Of a DNA stretch of 40,967 nt, positions 1-8,812 are shown one piece after another. The stretch is from Woeseiaceae bacterium. Its GTDB lineage: Bacteria > Pseudomonadota > Gammaproteobacteria > Steroidobacterales > Woeseiaceae. The position numbers and the translations under genes are program-made. Where the stretch lies: positions 1 to 40,967 of the forward strand of contig JAJFKU010000040.1 of NCBI GenBank assembly GCA_021773035.1. The letters are read 5' to 3'. A model generated the notes under the pieces. The model did not search any database. It had not been told where the DNA came from and saw only the letters and a list, made by a program, of their open reading frames with translations. The number at the start of each line of letters is the position of its first letter. Within the stretch, counting starts at the first letter, position 1.

Positions 1-165
1 ATCGTTTTGGCCAGCGGCTTCGGGCGGCCAACGTAACAGTACAATTGCCGGTGTAGTTCTTAATCAGGTGTTGATCCGGGAGGGCCGATGCCGTCGCCTG
101 TGGGTCGTGAAGAGGTCATTGGCGTAGCCACCGCATCCCTGCACCGAACATCAATTCGATCAGCT
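1..165 (+). repeat. Dispersed repeat, left copy
   Basis: From position 3 onward this block matches 40685-40777 near the right end of the window in the same orientation, with only a few mismatches over about 93 bases. After position 95 the copies diverge: left has GCCTGTGGGTCGTGAA (96-111), right has its exact reverse complement (40778-40793). Further on, CCACCGCATCCCTGCACC near 128-145 is again shared with 40927-40944. The repeat has no convincing reading frame. It may be a MITE-like or other intergenic dispersed element; the family is not recognised. Confidence 0.8.
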
Positions 166-468
166 CCGACACTGTCTGTACGGTCGGGTCTGGGTTATTA
201 CATCTAGTCCGACGCTTTCGAATACTGCCACAGTGAAACTGACTGGTGCAGTTCCAGGGGCGGTGATCACACGATTGTCGGAAATTGCCGAAGCACTTTC
301 GCGAAAGTGCTCAGAGCCAAGGCCATAGACTCGCCGATCAGCACGTCCATGATTCGTGGAAACCTCTCAGATGTGACCGGAGGAAGCTGGCGGTGTTTTT
401 CCCAACGATAATTGTCCAGGCAAGCGATCTTTCGATCCGTGATTTCGTCTCGTTCGTTAGTCCCTAAA
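166..468. other. Gene-free stretch with a perfect 20-bp palindrome
   Basis: No credible gene is seen between the left repeat and the stop of the Sel1-like gene at 469. The only structure found is a perfect palindrome at 292-311, AGCACTTTCGCGAAAGTGCT. It lies about 160 bases past the end of the minus-strand gene and has no T-run on either side, so it is not a classic intrinsic terminator. A dyad binding site or a remnant of a mobile element is possible. Confidence 0.4.
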
Positions 469-1497
469 CTATTCGCTCCCGATTTGTTGTCTTTCTCCAA
501 TGTATGTGCAGCAGTTTTCACGCTGAATGATTTCATTGGCACGCCGAATAGCGGATGCCGCTTCATTCGGCCCAACTGAGTAAATAATCAGGTTCAGCAT
601 TTTCTCGCTCAATGAGCGGTCGCCTGTTGCTACGCCAAACAAATGATGTCCAGCGATCTGAAGGGCCTTGGCTTCGACAGTTGACATATCAATGTATCCA
701 TTCTCAGCAAGGAGACCCAGCGTTTCGAACGCTTCTAAATAGCCCGCTTCACTCGCTTTCAATAGAAACTGCGCATGTTCTTTCGTCATGGACTCAACAT
801 CTCCCGAAACGCGAGCGTAGCCTTCATATATGTCTTCGATAGGTAAAGGCGACGAACTGTCGAAGTCTATCTGCGCCTGCCGATTTCCATGCTCTGCGGC
901 AAGTTTCAGGTATATAAGATGGTCGAGTGCCTGGTCTTTTTCGATACCCTTGCAAAACCGATATCGAATTTTGAAATTCTCTATAGCCGGACGAACATCG
1001 TCGACTGGGTAATACTTGCCTTCAACCTGACGAGTTTGTGATGTTCGGTCAATCAGGTTTCGTAGCTGCCTTTCACTTTGCGGTGCACTAATGCAGTGGC
1101 CTAATGACTCCGCCAATTGCCAGGCAGCATCCGCGTCTCCGGCGACAGCAGCTGCTATAAACCCATCAATCGTTTCAATCAGCGGTACTGATCGATCTAC
1201 TCTAAGTGGCTCGATTTTTTCCAGCTGCGTTGGCAAACTAAGCTTGGACTGCCAGTCCACAAGAATTGATTCTTCCGATTGATATTGACCATCACTTGCT
1301 TCGTTCAAATCATCCGTTGGAGCGTCGTCTTCACCTCCGAAGCTTGATTCATTGTCCAATCCTTCACTACGGGTTTCGACGGTGTGATTTCCGTCCTCCT
1401 CAATTGCCGAATCGTGATTTATCGAGAACCTCCAAACCAAGCCGAATAGCAACAGAACGGCAACGATACTGAGCGCTTGTGGTTTACCCGGTTTCAT
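469..1497 (-). CDS. Membrane-anchored Sel1-like repeat protein, hypothetical
   Basis: This 342-residue protein has one hydrophobic segment near its N-terminus (around residues 9-24), then an acidic, low-complexity linker to about residue 80, and a helical C-terminal part. Segments such as AAVAGDADAAWQLAESLG, LKLAAEHGNRQAQ and LLKASEAGYLEAFETLGLLA have the Ala/Gly spacing of Sel1-like (TPR-related) repeats, which mediate protein-protein contacts. It is therefore probably held in the inner membrane with the repeat domain in the periplasm. ATG at 1497 is preferred to TTG at 1506 because a GGGGGA ribosome site sits just upstream of it. It stands alone, and its partner is unknown. Confidence 0.65.
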   Translation of the reverse strand: MKPGKPQALSIVAVLLLFGLVWRFSINHDSAIEEDGNHTVETRSEGLDNESSFGGEDDAPTDDLNEASDGQYQSEESILVDWQSKLSLPTQLEKIEPLRVDRSVPLIETIDGFIAAAVAGDADAAWQLAESLGHCISAPQSERQLRNLIDRTSQTRQVEGKYYPVDDVRPAIENFKIRYRFCKGIEKDQALDHLIYLKLAAEHGNRQAQIDFDSSSPLPIEDIYEGYARVSGDVESMTKEHAQFLLKASEAGYLEAFETLGLLAENGYIDMSTVEAKALQIAGHHLFGVATGDRSLSEKMLNLIIYSVGPNEAASAIRRANEIIQRENCCTYIGERQQIGSE

Positions 1498-1639
1498 TTC
1501 CCCCAATATCTTATTGATGGTTCTATCGAGACTATGTATAGCAGTATTCTCATCATAACCGCCTATTACTCATAAGAATGTGCGTAAGCTTCCCCTTATT
1601 TGACACGGGCTGAAGTCGGGGTTTTCTGGCAGGTGACGT

Positions 1640-1649
1640 CCCCCCCCCC
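1640..1649. repeat. Homopolymer run of ten C
   Basis: A run of ten cytosines lies in the non-coding stretch between the Sel1-like gene and the insertion sequence. Such tracts are slippage-prone and can also be assembly errors. No gene depends on it, so a phase-variation role is not supported. Confidence 0.7.
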
Positions 1650-1691
1650 ATAGTCAGACCGCTTTGCCTGCATCAGCAGTCCTTACCGGCC

Positions 1692-1713
1692 GCTTCTGGC
1701 CGAGGCTGTGTGA
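1692..1713 (+). repeat. IS left inverted repeat
   Basis: It starts GCTTCTGGCCGAGGC and ends GTGTGA, and pairs with 3287-3308 in reverse complement with one mismatch. It lies 47 bases before the transposase start. Confidence 0.75.
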
Positions 1714-1760
1714 AAACCCTCTAGCGATTATAATCGTGTTTTCCGGTACGAGTATGCACG

Positions 1761-3182
1761 ATGAGCGGTTTTATCGAAGGCGAAGACCGAACCCAAGCGA
1801 CGTTGTTCCCCGAACGCATTGACGATTACGTTGCTGAAGACAGCCCGGTTCGGGTGGTTGATGTGTTTATCGATGACCTGGATATCTCGGGTCTTGGCTT
1901 CAGGACAGAGCCCAACGCCACCGGACGACCGAGCTACCACCCGAAGATGATGCTGAAGCTTTATGTATACGGCTATCTGAACCGTGTGCAGTCGAGCCGA
2001 CGTCTTGAACGTGAAGCGCAGCGCAACGTTGAACTGATGTGGCTGACTGGCCGCCTGGCACCGGACTTCAAGACCATTGCCGACTTCAGGAAAGACAACG
2101 GTGAAGCGATCCGCCTGGTGTGTCGCGAGTTCGTGATGTTGTGCAGGAAGCTCGGGCTGTTGAACAACACCTTGGTGGCCATCGACGGCAGTAAGTTCAA
2201 GGCAGTCAATAACCGTGATAAGAACTTTACACGCGCCAAGATGAAGCGCCGTCTGGCGGATGTCGAGGCGAGCGTTGATCGCTACCTCAAGCAACTGACC
2301 GAGGTCGATGCGACGGAGACGGACGACGATAAAGGTGCGGTGCTGGAAAAGAAAATCAGCCAGTTGCGAGAGGAGATGGCACGGCTAAAAAAGTTCGAAG
2401 TCCGGATGCTTGAGGCTCCGGACCAACAACTCTCACTGACCGATTCCGATGCCCGTTCAATGAACAGTCGTGGCACAGGCATGGTGGGCTACAACGTGCA
2501 GAGCGCCGTGGATAGCGAGCACCACCTGATCATTGCACATGAAGTGACCAACGTTGGCAGCGACCGCAGTCAGCTGGCCAGGATGGCGAAGCAAGCGAAG
2601 TCGGTTCTGCAACGAGACATCCTGGATGTCGTTGCTGATCGCGGCTACTACAACGGTGATGAGATCCGTGCCTGTGAACAGGCCGGCATCGATGCTTACC
2701 TGCCCAAGCCAAAGACCTCGCTCAACAAGGCCAGGGGCCTGTTCGATCGCTCTGTGTTCCAGTACATCGATGAAGACGACGAGTATGAGTGTCCGGCCGG
2801 AGAGCGGCTGACGCACCGGACGACAACGACCGACAGGGGCAAGCAGATCAAACGCTACTGGACCTCGACCTGTTCGAACTGCGCCATCAAGAGCCAATGC
2901 ACCACCGGCAACGAGCGCCGTGTTAGTCGCTGGGTGCATGCGGACGTTCTGGATCGTGCCCAGGCGCGCCTCGATCAACGACCGGACAGCATGCGCGTGC
3001 GACGCGCAACGGTGGAGCATCCGTTCGGCACTATCAAGTCCTGGATGGGTGCAACGCACTTCCAAACGAAAACATTACCGAGAGTCAGTACCGAGATGAG
3101 CCTGCATGTTCTAAGTTACAACATGAAACGGGCCATCAACCTGCTGGGAACCGACAAAATCATTGCGACGATCCGAACATAA
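1761..3182 (+). CDS. IS1182-family DDE transposase
   Basis: This 473-residue transposase catalyses cut and strand transfer of the surrounding element. The N-terminal part (residues 1-130) matches the DUF772-type domain of IS1182/IS5-like transposases, with the motif GRPSYHPKMMLKLYVYGY. The DDE residues are visible as D142 in VAIDGSKFKAVN, D293 in VVADRGYYNGDEI and E419 in RRATVEHPFGTIK. A cysteine cluster near residues 344-380 (YECPAGE and CSNCAIKSQC) is usual for this family and may bind zinc. Residues 160-220 are charged and helical. No frameshift or stop interrupts it and the length is typical, so it is probably functional. Confidence 0.93.
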   Translation: MSGFIEGEDRTQATLFPERIDDYVAEDSPVRVVDVFIDDLDISGLGFRTEPNATGRPSYHPKMMLKLYVYGYLNRVQSSRRLEREAQRNVELMWLTGRLAPDFKTIADFRKDNGEAIRLVCREFVMLCRKLGLLNNTLVAIDGSKFKAVNNRDKNFTRAKMKRRLADVEASVDRYLKQLTEVDATETDDDKGAVLEKKISQLREEMARLKKFEVRMLEAPDQQLSLTDSDARSMNSRGTGMVGYNVQSAVDSEHHLIIAHEVTNVGSDRSQLARMAKQAKSVLQRDILDVVADRGYYNGDEIRACEQAGIDAYLPKPKTSLNKARGLFDRSVFQYIDEDDEYECPAGERLTHRTTTTDRGKQIKRYWTSTCSNCAIKSQCTTGNERRVSRWVHADVLDRAQARLDQRPDSMRVRRATVEHPFGTIKSWMGATHFQTKTLPRVSTEMSLHVLSYNMKRAINLLGTDKIIATIRT

Positions 3183-3286
3183 GCACGTTAGTCTCGAAAA
3201 AATCACAACGATAATGACAAATATCGGAATCTAATCACTGACTTGCTGATAATGATAAAGCCAAACCGATAATTCATGATGAGTTA

Positions 3287-3308
3287 TCACACGGCCTCGG
3301 CCAGAAGC
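3287..3308 (-). repeat. IS right inverted repeat
   Basis: This is the reverse complement of the left end with a single C/T difference. It lies about 105 bases past the transposase stop codon. Confidence 0.75.
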
Positions 3309-3421
3309 GCCACGCAGGGTTTTCGAGGTAGAATGACGGCTACCGACCCGGAGCAAATAGAGGCGTTCGAGATATCTAGCACCCCTACATCAAATTTTCA
3401 CATCGGCCTGGCGGCGCGGCG

Positions 3422-4198
3422 TTGAGCGTTGAAAAGAAAGCAGAGCCGACTCTGCAAGACACGACCCGGCCGGCGTATACGTTTTGGCTGCCTTTCCTTG
3501 TGCTTCTCTCGCTCACATTAGCGACCCAGCTTGCCAGCGTTGCCTATACCTCTGCACATAGTTTTTCCGCTGTTTTTTTACCCAGTACTGTCGCGCTGCT
3601 GGTGGTCACGACGCCGCTCGTAATCTTGGGATTGTGGCTGGGCGCGAAGATTGGCTTGGGTACGCCCCTGCTTACAGCGCTGCTATCTCGCAGTCCAGGT
3701 GCGGGGCGGCAACTCCTGCGGAACATGCTGCAGGCATTCTGGCCGGGGCTGTTGGTCGGCCTGTTCCTGTGGATGCTACGGATCGTATCTGCGCAATTTC
3801 TGCCACCTGAACTGCCAGAGCTGGGTCATCGAGGCGTGATCGGTGGATTACTGGTTTCGATCAGCGCTGCGGTCGGGGAGGAAGTCTGGCTGCGGCTGGG
3901 CGTAATGACGATTCTAGCCTGGCTTATCCTGCGCGTGCAGGGTCAGTCGGAGCTGAGGCCGAAAGTGGCTTGGTCGGCTATCGTAATTGCAGCGCTCATA
4001 TTCGGCGTTATCCATTTGCCACAGCTCGCGGCAGCCGGCGCTGCCACAGCCATCGGAATCACCGCTACGATGCTGGGCAATATGCTGGTTGGCATCGTTT
4101 GTGGCTGGCTGTTCTGGCAACGTGGCCTCATCGCGGCGATAGTCGCGCACTTCTCGATTGACCTCGTTCTTCACGTTTTACCGGCATTGCTCGGTTGA
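3422..4198 (+). CDS. CPBP-family intramembrane metalloprotease
   Basis: A 258-residue polytopic membrane protein with about seven hydrophobic segments. It shows the three signature motifs of the CPBP (Abi/CAAX-protease-like) family: EExxxR at E153-E154-R158 (VGEEVWLR), FxxxH at F194-H198 (FGVIHLP) and HxxxD at H243-D247 (HFSID). In Rce1-like members the glutamate and histidines form the active site in the membrane. Bacterial homologues cleave unknown peptide or lipoprotein substrates, and some give bacteriocin immunity. The start is TTG at 3422, with no strong ribosome site, so translation is probably weak. It lies just beyond the right end of the IS, whose insertion may have altered its promoter. 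No bacteriocin gene was seen nearby. Confidence 0.85.
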   Translation: MSVEKKAEPTLQDTTRPAYTFWLPFLVLLSLTLATQLASVAYTSAHSFSAVFLPSTVALLVVTTPLVILGLWLGAKIGLGTPLLTALLSRSPGAGRQLLRNMLQAFWPGLLVGLFLWMLRIVSAQFLPPELPELGHRGVIGGLLVSISAAVGEEVWLRLGVMTILAWLILRVQGQSELRPKVAWSAIVIAALIFGVIHLPQLAAAGAATAIGITATMLGNMLVGIVCGWLFWQRGLIAAIVAHFSIDLVLHVLPALLG

Positions 4199-4369
4199 CG
4201 ACCCGAATGCGACCATTTGAATGATAGAGTCCTGCAGCGCCCCTAGTAACTCATGCCAGATGTTTGTGGTAGCGATACGATGCAAGCCCGAAGGATAAAG
4301 TCGCACGCCGGGCTATTTGTAGTACCTTGCCGATCAAACGCTATTGATATCTGAGACTAGGCTCGTCGC

Positions 4370-5446
4370 ATGCTCGAAACCATTGAGATCGTCTTTCGTA
4401 CCGTGACCGTAATGGCAGCGGGCTTACTCGCCGGCTTGCTCCTGACGGCCGGTCGCCGGCGGCCAGCTGCTGTGCCGGGCGCGCTCCTTTGTTTCGCCGT
4501 GGCGGCATTTTTTGTGACCTCCGGACCTGGCGTTGCTGCAGCGCTTGGCGGTTGGAAGTATCCATTGACGGCACTCTGCGTCACCAAGGCCGTATGGTTC
4601 TGGCTGTTTGCCCGCGCGCTGTTCAATGATGATGCACGACTCGACCGATACCACATGGCCATCGCGGGCGCCGTTGCCGTCGCCGGCACCTGGCAACAAA
4701 CCGTCTTCCTCGGACAGTATCGTGCCGGCACCGCAGGCCCCTGGGAGACACATGCCGGGTTCGGCTTCGAGGGCGTATTGCTGCTGCTGGTCCTTCTTGG
4801 CCTTTACGAGGCCTGGCGGGACCTGGCCATCGATCTGGTCGAGCGCCGGCGCCGACTGCGCCTGGGCTTCATCGTCGCAACCGGTACTTACCTCGCCGTG
4901 ACGCTCGCGGTACAGACCTACAACCTGCTCCTGGATGTGTCTACCCCGGTGCTCGCAACGCGTGCCAACATGGCGGTGGTCGCTCTCGGTTGTCTGGCCG
5001 CGGCATGGTTTCTGCTGCAACCTCGCGCCCGGAGCTGGCTCGACCCCGCGCGAGCGGCCAGTTCGGTCGTGCTCAACCGCGTGGAATCCGCGGTGCTGGC
5101 AGATCTCGAACGGGCACTCGAAACAGACCGGGTCCATTTGCAGGAAGGGCTTACCATCGGCGCGCTGGCCGAGCGTCTTGGCACCGGCGAGCCCGTGTTG
5201 CGGCGGGTCATCAATCGCGGCATGAGCCACCGAAATTTCAACGATTTCCTGCACGCGTGGCGGATTCGCGAAGCTTGCGAGGAACTGGTGTGTCCCGAGC
5301 AGGCTCGCCAGCCGGTACTGTCCATTGCGATGAAAGTTGGATACGGCTCCATCGGTGCCTTTAACCGGGCCTTCAAAGCCCGTATCGGCATGACCCCGAC
5401 GGATTACCGGCGTAAAACGGTCAACGGCACGTCGCACGCGCGCTGA
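4370..5446 (+). CDS. Membrane-bound AraC-family transcriptional regulator
   Basis: 358 residues in two parts. Residues 1-225 hold about seven hydrophobic segments, as in a membrane sensor. Residues 250-350 form an AraC-type double helix-turn-helix: LTIGALAERLGTGEPVLRRV is the first helix pair and LSIAMKVGYGSIGAFNRAFK followed by MTPTDYRR is the conserved second half. Regulators of this build sense a signal in or across the inner membrane and bind DNA from there. The gene lies about 105 bases before an exported alpha/beta hydrolase on the same strand, which may be its target (inference from adjacency). The ligand is not evident. Confidence 0.88.
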   Translation: MLETIEIVFRTVTVMAAGLLAGLLLTAGRRRPAAVPGALLCFAVAAFFVTSGPGVAAALGGWKYPLTALCVTKAVWFWLFARALFNDDARLDRYHMAIAGAVAVAGTWQQTVFLGQYRAGTAGPWETHAGFGFEGVLLLLVLLGLYEAWRDLAIDLVERRRRLRLGFIVATGTYLAVTLAVQTYNLLLDVSTPVLATRANMAVVALGCLAAAWFLLQPRARSWLDPARAASSVVLNRVESAVLADLERALETDRVHLQEGLTIGALAERLGTGEPVLRRVINRGMSHRNFNDFLHAWRIREACEELVCPEQARQPVLSIAMKVGYGSIGAFNRAFKARIGMTPTDYRRKTVNGTSHAR

Positions 5447-5552
5447 AAACCGGCCGATTCAGGAATCGGCAAGGTTTTGTCAAGAATCCGGCAAGACTGA
5501 AGTTACCCTAAGCGGCTAATCTTCAATGCCTTTCTTGTTGCCGAGGCATACT

Positions 5553-6614
5553 ATGCGCGCACCCATTCACTGTCTTGTTCTTGTTCTTGTGTTTGTTGCA
5601 GTCACCGCACAGGCGACGGAGTCGATACCAGGCGTTACGTCACACTACCGGGTGGTGGAAGTCGCTGACGGCTCGCGCCTGCAGTCAATCATTACCCTGC
5701 CGAAGGGTGATGTATCACCGCGGCATCCCTTGCTGTTCACCCAATGGGTCTCCTGTGGTTCACTCGAGTACCGCGAAGGCTCGAATTCGAGTGAGGTACT
5801 CGCTGCGCTGGCGCGCGATTCCGGTCTCGCCCTCGTGCGGGTTGAGCGAGCGGCGCTGGACGAGTCCGGGCCGGCATGCGAGAACCTGGACTATGACACG
5901 GAACTGGCGCACTACGTCGAGGCCTTTAAGCAACTTCTGGACGACGAGCGCATCGATGCCGACCACGTTTACGTCTACGGCTCTAGCCTGGGCTCGACCT
6001 TGGCTCCGCTCGTTGCGTTGCAGTTGCAGGATGCGGGATTCGATATTTCCGGCGTCATGGTCCAGGGGGGCGGGGCGGTGACCTACTACGAGCGCATGTT
6101 CAACTTCGAGCGCATCTACCTGGAGCGACGCCCGGATGTCATTGCCCCGGCCGACATTCACGACGAGATGCAGCTGCGCGCGAAGTTCCAATACGAGTAT
6201 CTGGTCGCCGGGCGGCATCCCGACGAGGTAGCGAAGGATGGCGCAGAGATGGCCAGGATACGAAACGATATTCTCGGCATGGAGGATTCAGATCAATACG
6301 GCAGGCCTTACACATGGCATCAGCAGGCCGCCAGGCACAACTTTCTCGCCGCCTGGGCGCAGGTAGATGCGCCGGTACTCGTCATCTTCAATGCCTTCGA
6401 CCAGTTCGAGACACGACATGGACACGAACTCATCGCCGACATCGTGAATCGCCTGCGGCCGGACTCGGCGACGCTTGTCGAACGCGCTAATATCGGTCAC
6501 AGCGACAATCGCTATGTCACGATCGAGGACGCTTATGCTTTTCGTGATGGTATGCCGGACTGGCAGGCGTCTGCGGCAATCATGACGAAATGGTTGCACG
6601 GAATAGGCCGATAG
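5553..6614 (+). CDS. Exported alpha/beta hydrolase
   Basis: 353 residues with a clear N-terminal signal peptide (MRAPIHCLVLVLVFVAV, cut near AQATE). The nucleophile elbow is VYGSSLGS, the likely acid lies in FNAFDQFE, and the histidine in NIGHSDNRY, in the expected order of an alpha/beta-hydrolase fold. It probably acts on an ester or peptide in the periplasm or outside the cell. The substrate cannot be read from sequence. ATG at 5553 is chosen because GCCGAGG precedes it at good spacing and it places the signal peptide at the N-terminus; an upstream ATG at 5526 is in frame but gives a poorer signal. It follows the membrane AraC regulator and precedes a secreted amylase. Confidence 0.75.
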   Translation: MRAPIHCLVLVLVFVAVTAQATESIPGVTSHYRVVEVADGSRLQSIITLPKGDVSPRHPLLFTQWVSCGSLEYREGSNSSEVLAALARDSGLALVRVERAALDESGPACENLDYDTELAHYVEAFKQLLDDERIDADHVYVYGSSLGSTLAPLVALQLQDAGFDISGVMVQGGGAVTYYERMFNFERIYLERRPDVIAPADIHDEMQLRAKFQYEYLVAGRHPDEVAKDGAEMARIRNDILGMEDSDQYGRPYTWHQQAARHNFLAAWAQVDAPVLVIFNAFDQFETRHGHELIADIVNRLRPDSATLVERANIGHSDNRYVTIEDAYAFRDGMPDWQASAAIMTKWLHGIGR

Positions 6615-6745
6615 TGGGCACCAGGCAGTGAATCGTCCGCTCCCGATGCCATCGTAGTTTCTCACTGGCTGCATACGTATACATGTGTGCAAAATCATCC
6701 GTCGGTGCTAGCGTTGATTTTCTATGAGGCACTATCGAGGTCTTG

Positions 6746-8650
6746 ATGTCATTTCGTCCGGATAAGTTATCTGTAAAGCGCAGTATCGTTGCTTTTGGCT
6801 GTTTTTTTGTCAGCAGTGTCGCTATCGCCTCTTGTCCCCTCGATTCCGATGCCACTCTGCGTGGGCCGGTGACGCTCAACAGCGAAGGCGAGTTCGTGCC
6901 CGGCTGGGCCAAACAGGTGGTCTGGTACCAGATTTTTCCAGAGCGCTTTCGCGATGGTGATCCATCCAACAACCCCACGAAGGAAGACATTCTGGGCTCG
7001 GATCCGCAGGAGCCGCCGGCACATTGGGAGATCCACCCCTGGGGTAGCGACTGGTACGAATTGCAGGACTATGAAAAGGCGAATGGGGACCCGGAGCTCT
7101 GGAAGCACATGCTGCGCCGTCGCTACGGCGGTGACTTGCAGGGGGTGATCGACAAGCTCGACTACATCAAGGAACTGGGGATTAATGCCATCTACCTGAA
7201 CCCGGTGTTCGATTCGCCCTCGTTACACAAGTACGACAGTGCCAGTTATCACCATATCGACCCTAACTTTGGACCGGACCCTGAAGGTGACCGCAAGTTG
7301 ATGGCCACCGAACAGGCCTGGGACCCGGCGACCTGGGTTTGGACCAAAGCTGACGAACTGGCGCTTGAACTCATCAGGCAGGCCCACAAACGTGGCATTC
7401 GGGTAATTTTCGATGGCGTGTTTAATCATATGGGCATCAACAGCTTTGCCTTCCAGGATGTGAAAAGGAACCAGCAACAATCGCCGTACAGCGACTGGTT
7501 TACCGTTACAAGCTGGGACGACGAAACGGCCGGTACCCAATTCGCGTATGAAGGCTGGTTCGGCGTCCCATCGCTGCCGGAATTTTCCGAGGATGAAAAC
7601 GGCCTGGCGAAAGGTCCTCAGGAATACGTATTCGCCGCCACGCAGCGCTGGATGAACCCGAAGGGGCTGGGCGCCGAACATGGCATCGACGGCTGGCGTC
7701 TGGACGTCGCTTTTTGTGTCGCTCACGGTTTCTGGAAGGATTGGCGCAGGCATGTAAAGTCGATCAACCCGGAGGCTTACCTGACCGCTGAATTGGTATT
7801 ACCGGTGGAGCAGGTGAAACCTTACTTCCAGGGCGATGAGTTTGATGGCGAGATGAACTACAACTTTGCGTTTACCAGCGCCGAATTCTTTTTTAACCCG
7901 AAGGACATGGCAATCAGCGCGAGCCAGTTTGACGCGAAGCTCGAAGAGATGCGTAACCTGTATCCGAAAGGCGTGGCCTATGCGATGCAGAATCTGTTCG
8001 GTAGTCATGATTCCAATCGCGTCGGTTCGCACATCGTTAATCGCGGAATCGGTAACTTCCGTGATTGGGGCGAATACTTTCCTTTGTCGCAAGTGGGCAA
8101 TAATCCGGGCTATCAGGTTCGCAAACCGAACGTCGAGGAAGTACAGCTGCAGAAGTTGTTCGCCATCTTCCAGATGACGTATGTGGGTTCACCGATGATT
8201 TATTACGGCGATGAAGTAGGCATGTGGGGTGCCAATGATCCGGATGACCGCAAGCCGATGGTCTGGCCGGATATTCAATACGCTGACGAGAAATACAAGC
8301 CGGATGGCAGCACCAGAGCACCTGACCGCGTTGCGGTCGATCAGGAGTTGCTGCGCCACTATCAGACATTAGGCCGTATACGTCACCAATATCCAGCCCT
8401 TTCTGTGGGCAGTTATCGAACTGTATTGGCTGACGATTCGACCGAGATGTTTGCTTTTGTACGGGAGCATCAGGGGCAAAAGCTCCTGGTCGTACTGAAT
8501 AATTCCGAAGATGCGCAAGCTTTCAACCTGCCGGCGAAAGCTGGTGAGGAATACACAGAACTGCTCAATGGTTTCGAGCTGATTCGTAATGAAGACAGTC
8601 TTGTTGTGACGGTGCCGGGAAAGTGGGGAGCTATTCTGCTGTCCAGGTAA
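6746..8650 (+). CDS. Exported GH13 alpha-amylase/neopullulanase-type glucosidase
   Basis: 634 residues. A signal peptide ends in AIASC, which fits a lipobox, so the enzyme may be a lipoprotein. The catalytic barrel shows all GH13 regions: VVWYQIFPERF at the first strand, DGVFNH (region I), GIDGWRLDVAF with nucleophile D320 (II), YLTAELV with acid/base E349 (III) and FGSHDSNRV with D422 (IV). The motif SLPEF sits where neopullulanases and cyclomaltodextrinases carry MPKLN, suggesting activity on maltodextrins, cyclodextrins or pullulan. There is no separate N-terminal CBM34-like domain; the barrel starts near residue 50. A C-terminal beta-sandwich follows (about 550-634). ATG at 6746 is preferred to TTG at 6743. 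No sugar transporter lies nearby. Confidence 0.9.
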   Translation: MSFRPDKLSVKRSIVAFGCFFVSSVAIASCPLDSDATLRGPVTLNSEGEFVPGWAKQVVWYQIFPERFRDGDPSNNPTKEDILGSDPQEPPAHWEIHPWGSDWYELQDYEKANGDPELWKHMLRRRYGGDLQGVIDKLDYIKELGINAIYLNPVFDSPSLHKYDSASYHHIDPNFGPDPEGDRKLMATEQAWDPATWVWTKADELALELIRQAHKRGIRVIFDGVFNHMGINSFAFQDVKRNQQQSPYSDWFTVTSWDDETAGTQFAYEGWFGVPSLPEFSEDENGLAKGPQEYVFAATQRWMNPKGLGAEHGIDGWRLDVAFCVAHGFWKDWRRHVKSINPEAYLTAELVLPVEQVKPYFQGDEFDGEMNYNFAFTSAEFFFNPKDMAISASQFDAKLEEMRNLYPKGVAYAMQNLFGSHDSNRVGSHIVNRGIGNFRDWGEYFPLSQVGNNPGYQVRKPNVEEVQLQKLFAIFQMTYVGSPMIYYGDEVGMWGANDPDDRKPMVWPDIQYADEKYKPDGSTRAPDRVAVDQELLRHYQTLGRIRHQYPALSVGSYRTVLADDSTEMFAFVREHQGQKLLVVLNNSEDAQAFNLPAKAGEEYTELLNGFELIRNEDSLVVTVPGKWGAILLSR

Positions 8651-8729
8651 ATTATTGAGAGTCTTGCTGAAATTCAGGAAGACAGTTAGATAGCGGGGCG
8701 TTTTTTTGTTTTGCAGTTGAGGAAGTTTT

Positions 8730-8783
8730 GAACTCGCGAGGAAACAGACTCATCCCATTGCTGGTGATCCAGTCCGCGAGTTC
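8730..8783. other. Inverted repeat between convergent genes
   Basis: GAACTCGCG (8730-8738) and CGCGAGTTC (8775-8783) are perfect complements enclosing 36 bases, between the stop of the amylase and the stop of the permease. A smaller dyad, CTGGTGATCCAG (8761-8772), lies inside. It could help end transcription of converging genes, although there is no adjoining T-run of the usual form. Confidence 0.3.
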
Positions 8784-8812
8784 GCTTGATCGGTAGTAAG
8801 CCCGTGTTAGCC

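Larger units (their letters stand above)
1692..3308 (+). mobile_element. IS1182-family insertion sequence
   Basis: The element is bounded by 22-bp inverted repeats at 1692-1713 and 3287-3308 that match at 21 of 22 positions (GCTTCTGGCCGAGGC, then Y, then GTGTGA). It carries a single full-length transposase gene. No target-site duplication was recognised next to these ends, so the true termini may differ by some bases. The right part (3183-3286) is AT-richer and non-coding. The element seems complete and could be active. Confidence 0.8.

Noticed and set aside
267..575. Minus-strand reading frame of 102 codons overlapping the Sel1-like gene
   Set aside because: It overlaps a better gene for about 107 bases, has no family pattern and its end runs through the 20-bp palindrome.
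2457..3065. Minus-strand frame inside the transposase gene
   Set aside because: It is a shadow frame; the plus strand carries the complete DDE motif set.
4424..5437. Long minus-strand frame opposite the membrane AraC gene
   Set aside because: It is a shadow of the GC-rich gene on the plus strand; the plus strand has the AraC motifs.
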